Positions 1 through 7,612 of a DNA stretch of 14,188 bases are shown piece after piece. Positions within the stretch are counted from its first letter, which is position 1, and every line of letters starts with the position of its first letter. Source of the stretch: Lachnospiraceae bacterium (GTDB lineage: Bacteria; Bacillota; Clostridia; Lachnospirales; Lachnospiraceae); NCBI GenBank assembly GCA_017477805.1, contig JAFUUM010000394.1, positions 1 to 14,188 on the forward strand, written 5' to 3'. A model generated the notes under the pieces. The model had not been told where the DNA came from. It did no database searches and was given only the letters and a program-made list of their open reading frames with translations. A program made the translations under genes and the position numbers.

Positions 1-1
1 A

Positions 2-49
2 CTTGCTCAGGATCTGCGGGATGAGGACCTGCCGGCATTTTATACCTAG
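2..49 (+). pseudogene. mfd: mfd upstream coding fragment ending in an in-frame TAG
   Basis: The frame that encodes Mfd downstream is also open from position 2 to 46 and reads LAQDLRDEDLPAFYT, then meets TAG at 47-49. It continues immediately as DPDRELQPGEIELYYG and on into the main Mfd frame. From memory of the family, this is the segment just before the RNA-polymerase-interacting domain, where clostridial Mfd proteins read like FYxxDxDRxxxPGEI. The residues on both sides of the TAG therefore belong to one original gene, which begins outside the window. The stop sits where a Glu or similar residue would be expected, so a single substitution such as GAG to TAG would explain it. It could be a real nonsense mutation or a sequencing error. 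Confidence 0.6.
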
Positions 50-139
50 GACCCCGACCGGGAACTGCAGCCCGGTGAGATCGAACTTTATTACGGGCGG
101 ATCCTCAAGGGATTTGCTTACCCCGCCTTAAAGTATGTC

Positions 140-2278
140 GTGATCTCCGAGAGCGACATTTTTAAGACGGAAGCCAAAAAGAAGAAAAAAGCAAAATTCC
201 GGGGCGGTGAAAAGATCCGGAACTTTGACGACTTAAAAGTCGGGGACTATGTGGTCCACGAAAGCCACGGCCTCGGCGTCTACCAGGGCATCGAGAAGGT
301 GGAGATCGACCACGTGGTCAAGGACTACATGCGCATCGAGTACCGGGACGGCGGAATCCTCTATGTCCTTGCAACGAACCTGGAGTGTGTCCAGAAGTAT
401 GCCTCCGCCGATGCGAAAAAGCCCAAGCTCAATAAGCTGGGTGGCCAGGAATGGGGTCGAACCAAATCCAAAGTCCGTGAGGCCGTTGGCGGCGTTGCTC
501 AGGATCTTGTAAACCTCTATGCCGCGCGAAGCGAGATGAACGGCTTCGTTTACGGCGAAGATACGGTATGGCAGAAAGAATTTGAAGAGATGTTTCCGTT
601 TGAAGAGACGGAAGATCAGATCAAAGCCATTGAGGATACCAAGAAAGACATGGAAAGCAGCCGCATCATGGATCGTCTGATCTGCGGTGACGTTGGCTTT
701 GGTAAGACGGAAGTTGCTATCCGTGCGGCCTTTAAGGCGGTGCAGGAAAACAAGCAGGTTGTCTTTCTTGTTCCCACCACCATCCTTGCGCAGCAGCATT
801 ACAACACTTTTGTCCAGAGAATGAAAAACTTCCCTGTGAAGATCGCCCTCATGTCCCGTTTCCGGACGGCGGCGGAGCAGAAAAAGACGGTGGAAGATTG
901 TAAGACCGGACGGGTGGATATCGTCATCGGAACCCATAGAGTCCTGTCTAAGGACATGGCCTTTAAGGACCTGGGACTTCTGATCATCGATGAGGAACAG
1001 CGCTTCGGCGTGACCCATAAGGAAAAGATCAAAAAGATGCGCCAGAACGTGGATGTCCTGACGCTGACTGCAACCCCCATCCCGAGAACGCTCCACATGA
1101 GCCTCATCGGCATCCGGGATATGAGCATCCTGGAAGAACCGCCTCAGGACCGCCAGCCCATCCAGACCTTTGTCTGCGAGTACAACGAAGAGCTGGTGCG
1201 GGAAGCCATCGGCAGGGAACTGGCAAGAGACGGCCAGGTTTACTATCTGTATAACCGCGTGGCCAACATCGCCGACGTGGCGGCAAGGGTATCCAAACTG
1301 GTACCGGAAGCAAACGTTGCCTTCGCCCACGGCCAGATGAAGGAAGCGGAACTGGAAAAGATCATGCTGGCCTTTATCGCCGGAGAGATCGATGTCCTTG
1401 TGACAACGACCATCATCGAGACCGGTCTGGACATTCCCAACACCAACACCATCATCATCCACGACTCCGAGCGAATGGGGCTTTCCCAGCTGTATCAGCT
1501 CCGGGGACGTGTGGGACGATCCAACCGGAACGCTTATGCATTCTTCCTGTATAAGAGGGATAAGATCTTAAAGGAAGTGGCGGAAAAGCGTCTTGCGGCC
1601 ATTCGGGAATTCACGGATCTTGGCAGTGGCTACAAGATCTCCATGAGAGACCTTGAGATCCGCGGCGCCGGAAACCTCCTGGGCCAGGAACAGCACGGTC
1701 ACATGGCAGCAGTGGGTTACGACCTGTACTGCAAGATGCTCAGCGAAGCCGTGAAGAACTTAAAGGGCGAAGAAGTAGCGGAAGCGTCCTCCACCACGGT
1801 GGAGATCGAGGCCGACGCTTACATCCCGCCGGAATATATCTTAAACGAAGAACAGAAACTGGATATCTATAAGCGCATCGCATCTCTGGCGTCCTTCGAA
1901 GAATGCGACGATATGCGGGACGAGCTTTTAGACCGTTTCGGCCAGATCCCCGTCAGCGTGGAACATCTGCTTCGGATCTCTATGATCAGGATCCGGGGAA
2001 AGAGACTGTACATTACGGAGATCAAAGGAAAAGACGGAAACCTTTCCTTTACCATGGACCCCGGTGCGAAACTCCGCATCGAGGGCGTGCCCGAACTTCT
2101 GAAAAAATACGGCAGAAAGATCGCGGTCCAGACAAAGGGCGCCCCTGCCTTTTTGATGGGCTACCGGAAGACCGGACTGCCGGATAAAGATGAAGAAAAC
2201 CTGCTGCATACCATCGAAGCCATCCTGACGGACATGGAAGCCTTCCTGCTTCCGAGACCTGAAGAGAAAAAAGCATAG
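140..2278 (+). CDS. mfd: Transcription-repair coupling factor Mfd, C-terminal part (RNAP-binding domain, translocase, D7)
   Basis: Mfd is a cytoplasmic dsDNA translocase that pushes stalled RNA polymerase off damaged DNA and recruits UvrA. Numbering from the GTG at 140, a CarD-like RNAP-interacting domain comes first (about residues 27-95, VGDYVVHESHGLGVYQGI). Next are the RecG-like helicase motifs: Walker A GDVGFGKT 183-190, DEEQ 284-287, TATPIPRT near 308-316 and QLRGRVGR near 453-460. The TRG motif (DLEIRGAGNLLG, about 500-515) and the C-terminal D7 domain follow. The fragment is 712 residues, whereas full Mfd is about 1,150; the UvrB-like N-terminus is missing. The frame is open without a break from 50, just after an in-frame TAG at 47-49. 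The GTG at 140 is only the first possible start and has no good Shine-Dalgarno sequence, so this part is probably a gene remnant, or an intact gene misread at 47-49. The identity is certain; whether it is functional is not. Confidence 0.9.
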   Translation: MISESDIFKTEAKKKKKAKFRGGEKIRNFDDLKVGDYVVHESHGLGVYQGIEKVEIDHVVKDYMRIEYRDGGILYVLATNLECVQKYASADAKKPKLNKLGGQEWGRTKSKVREAVGGVAQDLVNLYAARSEMNGFVYGEDTVWQKEFEEMFPFEETEDQIKAIEDTKKDMESSRIMDRLICGDVGFGKTEVAIRAAFKAVQENKQVVFLVPTTILAQQHYNTFVQRMKNFPVKIALMSRFRTAAEQKKTVEDCKTGRVDIVIGTHRVLSKDMAFKDLGLLIIDEEQRFGVTHKEKIKKMRQNVDVLTLTATPIPRTLHMSLIGIRDMSILEEPPQDRQPIQTFVCEYNEELVREAIGRELARDGQVYYLYNRVANIADVAARVSKLVPEANVAFAHGQMKEAELEKIMLAFIAGEIDVLVTTTIIETGLDIPNTNTIIIHDSERMGLSQLYQLRGRVGRSNRNAYAFFLYKRDKILKEVAEKRLAAIREFTDLGSGYKISMRDLEIRGAGNLLGQEQHGHMAAVGYDLYCKMLSEAVKNLKGEEVAEASSTTVEIEADAYIPPEYILNEEQKLDIYKRIASLASFEECDDMRDELLDRFGQIPVSVEHLLRISMIRIRGKRLYITEIKGKDGNLSFTMDPGAKLRIEGVPELLKKYGRKIAVQTKGAPAFLMGYRKTGLPDKDEENLLHTIEAILTDMEAFLLPRPEEKKA

Positions 2279-2305
2279 ATTGCGGCAAGAAAGGAAACGA
2301 CACGC

Positions 2306-3115
2306 ATGTCAATTTATTATATTGATTACGAGAATGTCCACGAGAAGGGCATGAAGGGTCTCGAGAAGCTGGCAAAGACCGATACGGTCTGCCTGCTGTA
2401 CAGCGAGACCGCCCAGAGCCTGACCATCGACACCATGGCGGGGCTTACCTCCAGCGGTGTGAACATCCTCTACTTTAAATGCATGAACACAGGCAAAAAC
2501 TACCTGGACTTCCAGCTCTCCACAGTCTGCGGTCTCATGGCCGGCCGGGGCGCGGACACGGATTTTGTCATCGTCAGCGAGGATAAGGGCTTTGCCTCCC
2601 TGGTGGATTTCTGGAACGGCCAGACCTACTTCGGAAGAAAGTACACCTGCCGCCAGCAGAGCGCCATCGAAACAACTGAGAAGAAAGCGGAGAAAAAAGC
2701 AGAGAAGAAAGAGAACGGCAAGGGCGTCAAGAAGAGCAAAAACAGCAAGGGTGGCAAGACCGGCAGCATTACGGAGACCGGCAGCAAGAAGCCGGAAGCA
2801 CAGAAGACCGAGCCGAAGAAGCAGGAAGCACAGAAGCCCGAGCCCAAGAAGCAGGAACCCGAGAAACAGAAAAAGGGCGGCCTTCTTCAACAGAGAGGTA
2901 TCAGCTCTATCGCCGAATCCACCCGCAAACGTGTCCGGGCGGCAGTGAAGGATCTGGACTTAAAACCCACGGAGTACACCCTGATCTACAACATCATGTT
3001 GAAAGCCACCGCGGAAAGTGACTTCAAAAACCGCCTGATGCAGGGTCTTGGCAAAGAACGCGGAGAAAAAGTCAACAAAGTTATTGCGGAGATCTACCAA
3101 AATCTGTTAAAGTGA
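2306..3115 (+). CDS. PIN/NYN-like domain protein with lysine-rich repeat linker, putative nuclease
   Basis: 269 residues, 27 nt after mfd, with a GGAAA-type ribosome site. The N-terminal part (1-120) starts IYYIDYENV and carries acidic residues placed as in PIN/NYN ribonuclease domains: D7, D68 (LDFQLS), D86 and D93 in SEDKGF. This pattern fits the PIN-like proteins common in Firmicutes, so metal-dependent RNA cleavage is inferred rather than shown. Residues 125-190 are a low-complexity Lys/Glu/Gln/Pro linker: first KKAEKKAEKKE, then three ten-residue repeats (161-170, 171-180, 181-190). A compact predicted-helical domain (about 195-269, ending EIYQNLLK) closes the protein. The linker looks disordered and strongly basic, which suits nucleic acid binding. 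Co-transcription with mfd is plausible from the spacing. The substrate is unknown. Confidence 0.8.
   Translation: MSIYYIDYENVHEKGMKGLEKLAKTDTVCLLYSETAQSLTIDTMAGLTSSGVNILYFKCMNTGKNYLDFQLSTVCGLMAGRGADTDFVIVSEDKGFASLVDFWNGQTYFGRKYTCRQQSAIETTEKKAEKKAEKKENGKGVKKSKNSKGGKTGSITETGSKKPEAQKTEPKKQEAQKPEPKKQEPEKQKKGGLLQQRGISSIAESTRKRVRAAVKDLDLKPTEYTLIYNIMLKATAESDFKNRLMQGLGKERGEKVNKVIAEIYQNLLK
2678..2875 (+). repeat. Coding low-complexity and tandem repeat (Lys/Glu/Gln/Pro linker)
   Basis: Within the PIN-like gene, 2678-2713 encodes alternating KKAE units. Positions 2786-2875 contain three 30-nt units encoding KKPEAQKTEP, KKQEAQKPEP and KKQEPEKQKK. The unit length is a multiple of three, so slippage would change linker length without breaking the frame. 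Confidence 0.75.
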
Positions 3116-3129
3116 TGAACGTGTCACTT
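3110..3129 (+). other. Small hairpin spanning the stop of the PIN-like gene
   Basis: AAGTGA (3110-3115) pairs perfectly with TCACTT (3124-3129) around an 8-nt loop. No T-run follows, so it is not a convincing intrinsic terminator. A weak promoter-like pair, TTGCGG 3084-3089 and TG-T-TAAAGT 3105-3113, overlaps the gene end and could serve the next gene. That assignment is speculative. Confidence 0.25.
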
Positions 3130-3161
3130 CGAAAGAGAACATGAAATAGCATCGAAACATA

Positions 3162-6011
3162 ATGGGGGAATTTACATTAGAACAAGTAGGGCCTGATATG
3201 GCAAAAACAATGAAAGAATGGAAGATCGGCGATCCCATGATCAATGAGAACGATTATTGGCAGGATCCCAATTACAAAGCGGAGGACCCCGAGAAAGAGA
3301 AACTGGTCCTGGAGCTGGCTAAACTTATCACCGACCGCTATGTTAAGAAACTGACTAACAAGATCAATAACCACGATCCCGAGTACTGGATGCTGGATAT
3401 GATCTTCAATAAGGAACAGGTGAAGTTCCTCTTAAACTTCAAGAAGACCCGTGTGCCCTATTCCATCGAAGAACTGGCGAAGATGAACAACATGTCCATC
3501 GAAGACACCGAGAAGATGGTGGAACGCCTGAAATGGATCGGTATCATCGAGATGAACCGCGCCAAAACTCCCGATAAGCACAAACAGTACGAACTGCCCA
3601 TCTTCGTACCCGGTTCCGCAGAGTTCATGATGATGCAGGACAAACTGACGGATGAATTCCCTCAGCTTGCAACCTTCTTTAACCTTATGACCCAGCTGCC
3701 TCTTGCGGGGATCACCCAGATGGTGCCTCCCGGCGGTTCAGGCATCGGTATGCACGTTATTCCCGTAGAAAAGGCCATCAACCTTGAGAACAAGTCCGTT
3801 CCCGTGGAGCATCTGTCCCGCTGGATCGACATGTACGATAAGTACGGTATCTCCGAGTGCTCCTGCAGAAAACAGCAGGCAATACGCGGCGAGGGAAGCG
3901 GTGAGATCCGCGGTGATTACTGTATCGGTATGGGCGATATGGCGGAGTACATGGACAGCCGCGGTATCGGTCATTACATTACAAAAGAAGAAGTTTATGA
4001 GATCCTTGAGAGAGCAGAACGCCACGGCTATGTGCACCAGATCACCAATATCGACGGTGAAGGCAAGATTGTTGCCATCTGTAACTGTGCACCCGGCGTA
4101 TGTAACGCCCTGAGAACCTCTCAGCTGTTCAATACCCCCAATATGTCCGCATCCGCATACCGCGCACACGTGGAAAAAGAAAAGTGCGTAGCCTGCGGTA
4201 AGTGCGTGGAAGTCTGCCCCGTTGGTGCGGCAAAACTGGGCCAGAAGCTTTGCAAGAAAGACGGTACGGAAGTGAAGTATCCCAAGACCGAACTGCCTGA
4301 TGCAAAGAAGTGGGGACCCGATAAGTGGAACTACAACTATCGCGATGATGCGAAGATCAACTGCTACGAGACCGGTACGGCTCCTTGTAAGACCGCTTGT
4401 CCCGTACACCTGTCCGTACAGGGTTACATCAAGATGGCAGCAGAGGGCAGATATGAAGATGCTCTGAAACTGATCAAGCAGGATAACCCCCTGCCTTACA
4501 TCTGCGGCGCAGTCTGCAACAGACGTTGTGAGGATGCTTGTACCCGTGGTACCGTGGATCAGCCGCTGGCCATCGACGAGATCAAGAAGTTCATCGCTTC
4601 CCTGGATCTTAAGAAAGAGAACCGCTATGTACCTCTGTGCGAGAAGCACGATGGCGGTATGTGGTCCGATGAGTACAAAGTTGCTGTCATCGGTGCCGGC
4701 CCTGCCGGACTTTCCGCTGCTTACTTCTTAAGAAGAGACGGTTATCCCGTAACCGTATTTGAAAAAGAAAAACGTCCCGGCGGTATGCTGATGAACGGTA
4801 TCCCCAGCTACAGACTGGAGAAGGATATCATTGATGCCGAGATCGACGTAATGCGCCAGATGGGTATCGAATTCAAGTGCGGCGTGGAAGTCGGTAAGGA
4901 TGTTACCATCCAGAAACTCCGTGAAGAAGGCTACAAGGCATTCTTCGTTGCCATCGGTATGCAGGGCGGACGTCTTGCAGGCGTACCCGGCGAAGATTCC
5001 GAAGGCGTGCAGACCGGCGTGGACTTCCTGCGTACCATCAACCAGGATCACAGCATCCGCTTAAACGGCGATACCGTTGTCATCGGCGGCGGTAACGTTG
5101 CCATCGACGTTGCAAGAACAGCAGTAAGAGCAGGTGCCTCCAAAGTGACCATGCTCTGCTTAGAGGGCGAAAAGGAAATGCCCGCTGCAGCAGATGAAGT
5201 TGCAGAAGCAAAAGAAGAAGGCGTTGAAGTGAAGAACGGCTGGGGCCCCAAGGAAGTGATCGCAGAAAACGGTCACGTAAAGGCTGTTGTCTTCAAACGC
5301 TGCGTCAGCGTATTTGATGAAGAACACCGCTTCAACCCTAAGTATGATGAGAACGACACCATCACCATCCCCTGCGAGAACCTGCTGCTGTCCATCGGAC
5401 AGTCCGTACAGTGGGGTAATCTCCTGGATGGAACCAAGGTTGAACTCAACAGAAACGGTACTGCTATCGCAGACAAGCTCACCAGACAGACCGCAGAACC
5501 CGATATCTTCGTGGGCGGTGATGTATTTACCGGTGCGCGTTTTGCCATCGATGCCATCGCAGGCGGCCGTGAAGGCGCTGTGACCATCAACCGTTTTGTA
5601 CACAAAGGAAACAGACTGGATCTGGCAAGAGACAGAAGAGAATTCATCGAACTGGATAAGGACGATATCAAGATCGAAAGCTTTGATAACGCACCCAGAC
5701 AGATCCCCGGCAAGAAGGCCGGCGTTGCTTCCCAGACCTTCGACGATCTGCGTGAGGTCCTGACGGAAGAACAGGTGAAGAAGGAAGCTGCAAGATGCCT
5801 CGGCTGTGGTGCCACCACCGTGGATACCAACCGTTGTATCGGATGCGGACTCTGCACCACCAAGTGCGAATTCGACGCCATCCATCTGACCAGAGACGTT
5901 CCTGCGGCAAGTAACATGTGCAAGGCCGAAGACAAGTTAAAGAAGGTCGGCCCCTATGCCATCAAACGTGCCGGAAAGATCCTTGTGCACAAGATCACCG
6001 GTGACAAGTAA
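3162..6011 (+). CDS. Multi-cluster Fe-S/FAD oxidoreductase, GltD/NfnB-like, with terminal ferredoxin domains
   Basis: 949 residues, far longer than GltD or NfnB (about 460-490). A winged-helix-like segment (about 100-130) comes first, followed by a Cys-rich module (C233-x-C235, C254, C307-x-C309, C314) and a 4Fe-4S ferredoxin motif C342-x2-C345-x2-C348-x3-C352-P. The GltD-type Fe-S region has C401, C409, C413 and C448/C452/C456/C460. The FAD fold follows with GAGPAG 511-516, then a second dinucleotide fold GGGNVA 642-647, which probably binds NAD(P)H. A C-terminal module has C879/C882 and ferredoxin cysteines C892/C895/C898/C902. It probably passes electrons between NAD(P)H, FAD and ferredoxin-like partners in the cytoplasm; the substrate is unknown and glutamate synthase is not implied. 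ATG 3162 is the first start after TAG 3147-3149, but its ribosome site is poor; ATG 3198 is an alternative. Confidence 0.85.
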   Translation: MGEFTLEQVGPDMAKTMKEWKIGDPMINENDYWQDPNYKAEDPEKEKLVLELAKLITDRYVKKLTNKINNHDPEYWMLDMIFNKEQVKFLLNFKKTRVPYSIEELAKMNNMSIEDTEKMVERLKWIGIIEMNRAKTPDKHKQYELPIFVPGSAEFMMMQDKLTDEFPQLATFFNLMTQLPLAGITQMVPPGGSGIGMHVIPVEKAINLENKSVPVEHLSRWIDMYDKYGISECSCRKQQAIRGEGSGEIRGDYCIGMGDMAEYMDSRGIGHYITKEEVYEILERAERHGYVHQITNIDGEGKIVAICNCAPGVCNALRTSQLFNTPNMSASAYRAHVEKEKCVACGKCVEVCPVGAAKLGQKLCKKDGTEVKYPKTELPDAKKWGPDKWNYNYRDDAKINCYETGTAPCKTACPVHLSVQGYIKMAAEGRYEDALKLIKQDNPLPYICGAVCNRRCEDACTRGTVDQPLAIDEIKKFIASLDLKKENRYVPLCEKHDGGMWSDEYKVAVIGAGPAGLSAAYFLRRDGYPVTVFEKEKRPGGMLMNGIPSYRLEKDIIDAEIDVMRQMGIEFKCGVEVGKDVTIQKLREEGYKAFFVAIGMQGGRLAGVPGEDSEGVQTGVDFLRTINQDHSIRLNGDTVVIGGGNVAIDVARTAVRAGASKVTMLCLEGEKEMPAAADEVAEAKEEGVEVKNGWGPKEVIAENGHVKAVVFKRCVSVFDEEHRFNPKYDENDTITIPCENLLLSIGQSVQWGNLLDGTKVELNRNGTAIADKLTRQTAEPDIFVGGDVFTGARFAIDAIAGGREGAVTINRFVHKGNRLDLARDRREFIELDKDDIKIESFDNAPRQIPGKKAGVASQTFDDLREVLTEEQVKKEAARCLGCGATTVDTNRCIGCGLCTTKCEFDAIHLTRDVPAASNMCKAEDKLKKVGPYAIKRAGKILVHKITGDK

Positions 6012-6033
6012 AATTATAGAAAATAGGCATAAA

Positions 6034-6082
6034 AAATCCCTGCAGTCCACGAAAACAGCGGACTGCAGGGATTTCGCTTTTT
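6034..6082 (+). terminator. Strong intrinsic terminator after the flavoprotein
   Basis: A perfect 15-bp inverted repeat, 6034-6048 against 6060-6074 (core CCCTGCAGTCC), has an 11-nt loop and is followed by a T-run at 6078-6082. The stem is flanked by A's on its left, so it may also work on the minus strand. It separates the flavoprotein from the nucleoside locus. Confidence 0.9.
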
Positions 6083-6096
6083 CGGAAACGTTCCGC

Positions 6097-6125
6097 TTGC
6101 AATAATTTTCCAAAGTGGTTATAAT
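6097..6125 (+). promoter_or_regulatory. Sigma-A-type promoter of the BMP lipoprotein gene
   Basis: TTGCAA (6097-6102), a 17-nt spacer and a perfect TATAAT (6120-6125). The predicted start of transcription is near 6132, giving a leader of about 50 nt with a small GGGG/CCCC hairpin (6145-6156). This is a near-consensus promoter, in keeping with a highly expressed binding protein. Confidence 0.85.
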
Positions 6126-6164
6126 ACGTCACGTATCAAATGTGGGGGATGACCCCGATTGATC

Positions 6165-6171
6165 AAGGAGG
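6165..6171 (+). promoter_or_regulatory. Shine-Dalgarno site fixing the lipoprotein start at 6182
   Basis: AAGGAGG lies 10 nt before ATG 6182. The upstream in-frame ATG at 6140 has no such site, and using it would place 14 extra residues ahead of a perfect lipoprotein signal peptide. Confidence 0.85.
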
Positions 6172-6181
6172 AAATTTTATT

Positions 6182-7315
6182 ATGAAGAAAAAGTTTTTAG
6201 CACTGGCACTGTGCGGCGCTATGGTTCTGTCCATGACCGCATGTGGCGAAGAAGCTCAGAAGACTGTTGACGAAGCTGTTAACACTGCTGAGTCCGTAGC
6301 TGCTGACGTTCAGGAGAGCGTTGCTGCAGTTGAGACCGCTGCTGAGTCTGTAGTTGCAGACGTTACCGGCGACGGCGAGATCAAGATCGGTATGGTTACC
6401 GACGTAGGTGGTGTAAACGATGGTTCCTTCAACCAGACTTCTTGGGAAGGCCTTCAGAGAGCAGCTGCAGATCTGGGCGTAACCGTTAACTATCTGGAGT
6501 CCAAGACCGACGCTGACTACACTCCCAACATCGAGCAGTTCGTTGACCAGGAATATGACCTGATCATCTGCGTAGGTTATCAGCTGGCTGATGCTACCAG
6601 ACAGGCTGCTACCGAGTATCCTGAAGTAAACTTCGCTATCATTGATGATTCAACCAACGCTGACCTTCCCAACGTTACCTGCCTTATGTTCAAGCAGGCT
6701 CAGGCTTCTTACCTGGTAGGTTATGTTGCAGGTCTGACCACCGAGTCCAACACTGTTGGTTTCGTTCTGGGTATGGCTACCGAGACCATGCATCAGTTTG
6801 GTTACGGTTATGTTGCCGGTGTTCTGGATGCTAACGCAGATGCTAAGGTTCTGCAGCAGAACGCTAACTCCTTCGCTGATACCGCTATCGGTAAGTCCGC
6901 TGCTACCTCCATGGTAACCAACGGCGCTGACGTTATCTTCCACGCAGCAGGTGGTACCGGTCTTGGCGTAATCGATGGCTGTGCAGAGAACAACATCTGG
7001 GCTATCGGTGTTGATACCGACCAGAGCGTTCTGAACCCTGAGCACATCCTGACTTCTGCTATGAAGAGAGTTGATAACGCTTGCTACGATGTTGCTAAGC
7101 AGGTAGTTGAAGGCAACCTTCAGCGCGGCGTTGTAACTTACGATCTGTCTACCGCAGGTGTTGACCTGGCTCCCACCACCACCAACCTGAGCGCTGAGAC
7201 TCTGGCTGCTGTTGAGGATGTTAAGGCTAAGATCATCGCTGGCGAGATCGTAGTTCCCGAGACCAAGGCTGATTTCGAAGCTAAGTACGGCGACGTTTAC
7301 GAGCTGGATGATTGA
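6182..7315 (+). CDS. BMP-family (BmpA/PnrA/NupN-like) nucleoside-binding lipoprotein of an ABC importer
   Basis: 377 residues from ATG 6182. The signal peptide MKKKFLALALCG ends in a lipobox, LSMTAC, with the lipidated Cys at 21, so the protein is anchored to the outer face of the membrane. Residues 22-66 are an Ala/Glu/Val-rich tether with repeated ESVAADV-like units. The binding domain starts near 67 with IKIGMVTDVGGVNDGSF (D74, D80, F83, N84), the family hallmark for nucleoside contact. Family members bind purine or pyrimidine nucleosides. The ATPase and both permeases follow at 7613-11177, and deoC and tdk downstream support a nucleoside ligand, though which one cannot be read. Codon use is strongly biased to GCT, GTT and AAC, unlike its neighbours, which suggests very high expression. 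It has its own promoter and terminator. Confidence 0.93.
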   Translation: MKKKFLALALCGAMVLSMTACGEEAQKTVDEAVNTAESVAADVQESVAAVETAAESVVADVTGDGEIKIGMVTDVGGVNDGSFNQTSWEGLQRAAADLGVTVNYLESKTDADYTPNIEQFVDQEYDLIICVGYQLADATRQAATEYPEVNFAIIDDSTNADLPNVTCLMFKQAQASYLVGYVAGLTTESNTVGFVLGMATETMHQFGYGYVAGVLDANADAKVLQQNANSFADTAIGKSAATSMVTNGADVIFHAAGGTGLGVIDGCAENNIWAIGVDTDQSVLNPEHILTSAMKRVDNACYDVAKQVVEGNLQRGVVTYDLSTAGVDLAPTTTNLSAETLAAVEDVKAKIIAGEIVVPETKADFEAKYGDVYELDD

Positions 7316-7352
7316 TTAACAGATCATCAGTAAGTAAAAAACAGGTTTTTTG

Positions 7353-7386
7353 AAAGACCGGATGGGTTTCCATCCGGTCTTTTTTT
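7353..7386 (+). terminator. Intrinsic terminator after the lipoprotein gene
   Basis: A 13-bp perfect stem, 7353-7365 against 7370-7382 (AAAGACCGGATGG), has a GTTT loop and runs into T's through 7386. It ends a monocistronic lipoprotein transcript, or thins read-through into the transporter genes. Confidence 0.92.
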
Positions 7387-7441
7387 GTTGCGCTTTTTCC
7401 CACCGAAAGCCTTGATTTTTATAGAAATCGGGCTCGTTTTA

Positions 7442-7450
7442 TGATACAAT
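7442..7450 (+). promoter_or_regulatory. Extended -10 promoter of the transporter/salvage operon
   Basis: TGATACAAT at 7442-7450 is an extended -10 (TG-N-TACAAT). No good -35 lies at 16-18 nt; TTGATT at 7412-7417 is 27 nt away and too far. Transcription would start near 7457. It is expected to be weaker than the lipoprotein promoter. Confidence 0.6.
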
Positions 7451-7456
7451 AACTAG

Positions 7457-7599
7457 CAGTGTGCGTACGCGAGGGAGCGCCCGTCCGGGGCCTTCTTTTG
7501 TACGTAAGGAAGGCGCGCGAGAGCGTGCCCTTTAGTCCGAACGCGGGGCGTTCGGTGTCGCCGGCTTTGCCGGAACGACGTGAACGAAAATCAAGTTTC
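7457..7599 (+). promoter_or_regulatory. GC-rich structured 5' leader of the transporter operon, unassigned
   Basis: This stretch before the ATPase gene is clearly more GC-rich than the preceding DNA and packed with hairpins. There is a 9-bp stem at 7490-7498/7506-7514. A 7-bp stem at 7512-7518/7523-7529 has a GAGA (GNRA-type) loop. An 8-bp stem lies at 7537-7544/7548-7555, and a bulged stem at 7557-7565/7569-7579 ends just before the ribosome site. The first two share bases 7512-7514 and cannot form fully together, as in attenuators. I recognise no known riboswitch class. Regulation is inferred only from structure. Confidence 0.45.
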
Positions 7600-7605
7600 A
7601 GGAGG
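7600..7605 (+). promoter_or_regulatory. Shine-Dalgarno site fixing the ATPase start at 7613
   Basis: AGGAGG ends 7 nt before ATG 7613. The GTG at 7580 in the same frame has no ribosome site and lies at the edge of the last leader hairpin, so 7613 is preferred. Confidence 0.85.
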
Positions 7606-7612
7606 ACGCGAC

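Noticed and set aside
47..49. TAG read as an amino acid (stop codon recoding, for example pyrrolysine)
   Set aside because: TAG is used as the normal terminal stop of mfd and relQ in the same window, and Mfd has no known recoded residue here.
233..1462. Minus-strand open frame of 409 codons antisense to mfd
   Set aside because: It lies entirely inside a frame with unmistakable Mfd helicase motifs. Its translation has no recognisable domain and no ribosome site was seen; it is a codon-bias shadow.
3141..3149. ATG-AAA-TAG minimal open frame after GAAAGAGAAC, possible regulatory start-stop before the flavoprotein
   Set aside because: Three codons are expected by chance in AT-rich spacer, and the purine run before it is a weak ribosome site.
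3738..5935. Several long minus-strand open frames antisense to the flavoprotein
   Set aside because: They mirror the strongly biased plus-strand codons and show no domain, ribosome site or promoter of their own.
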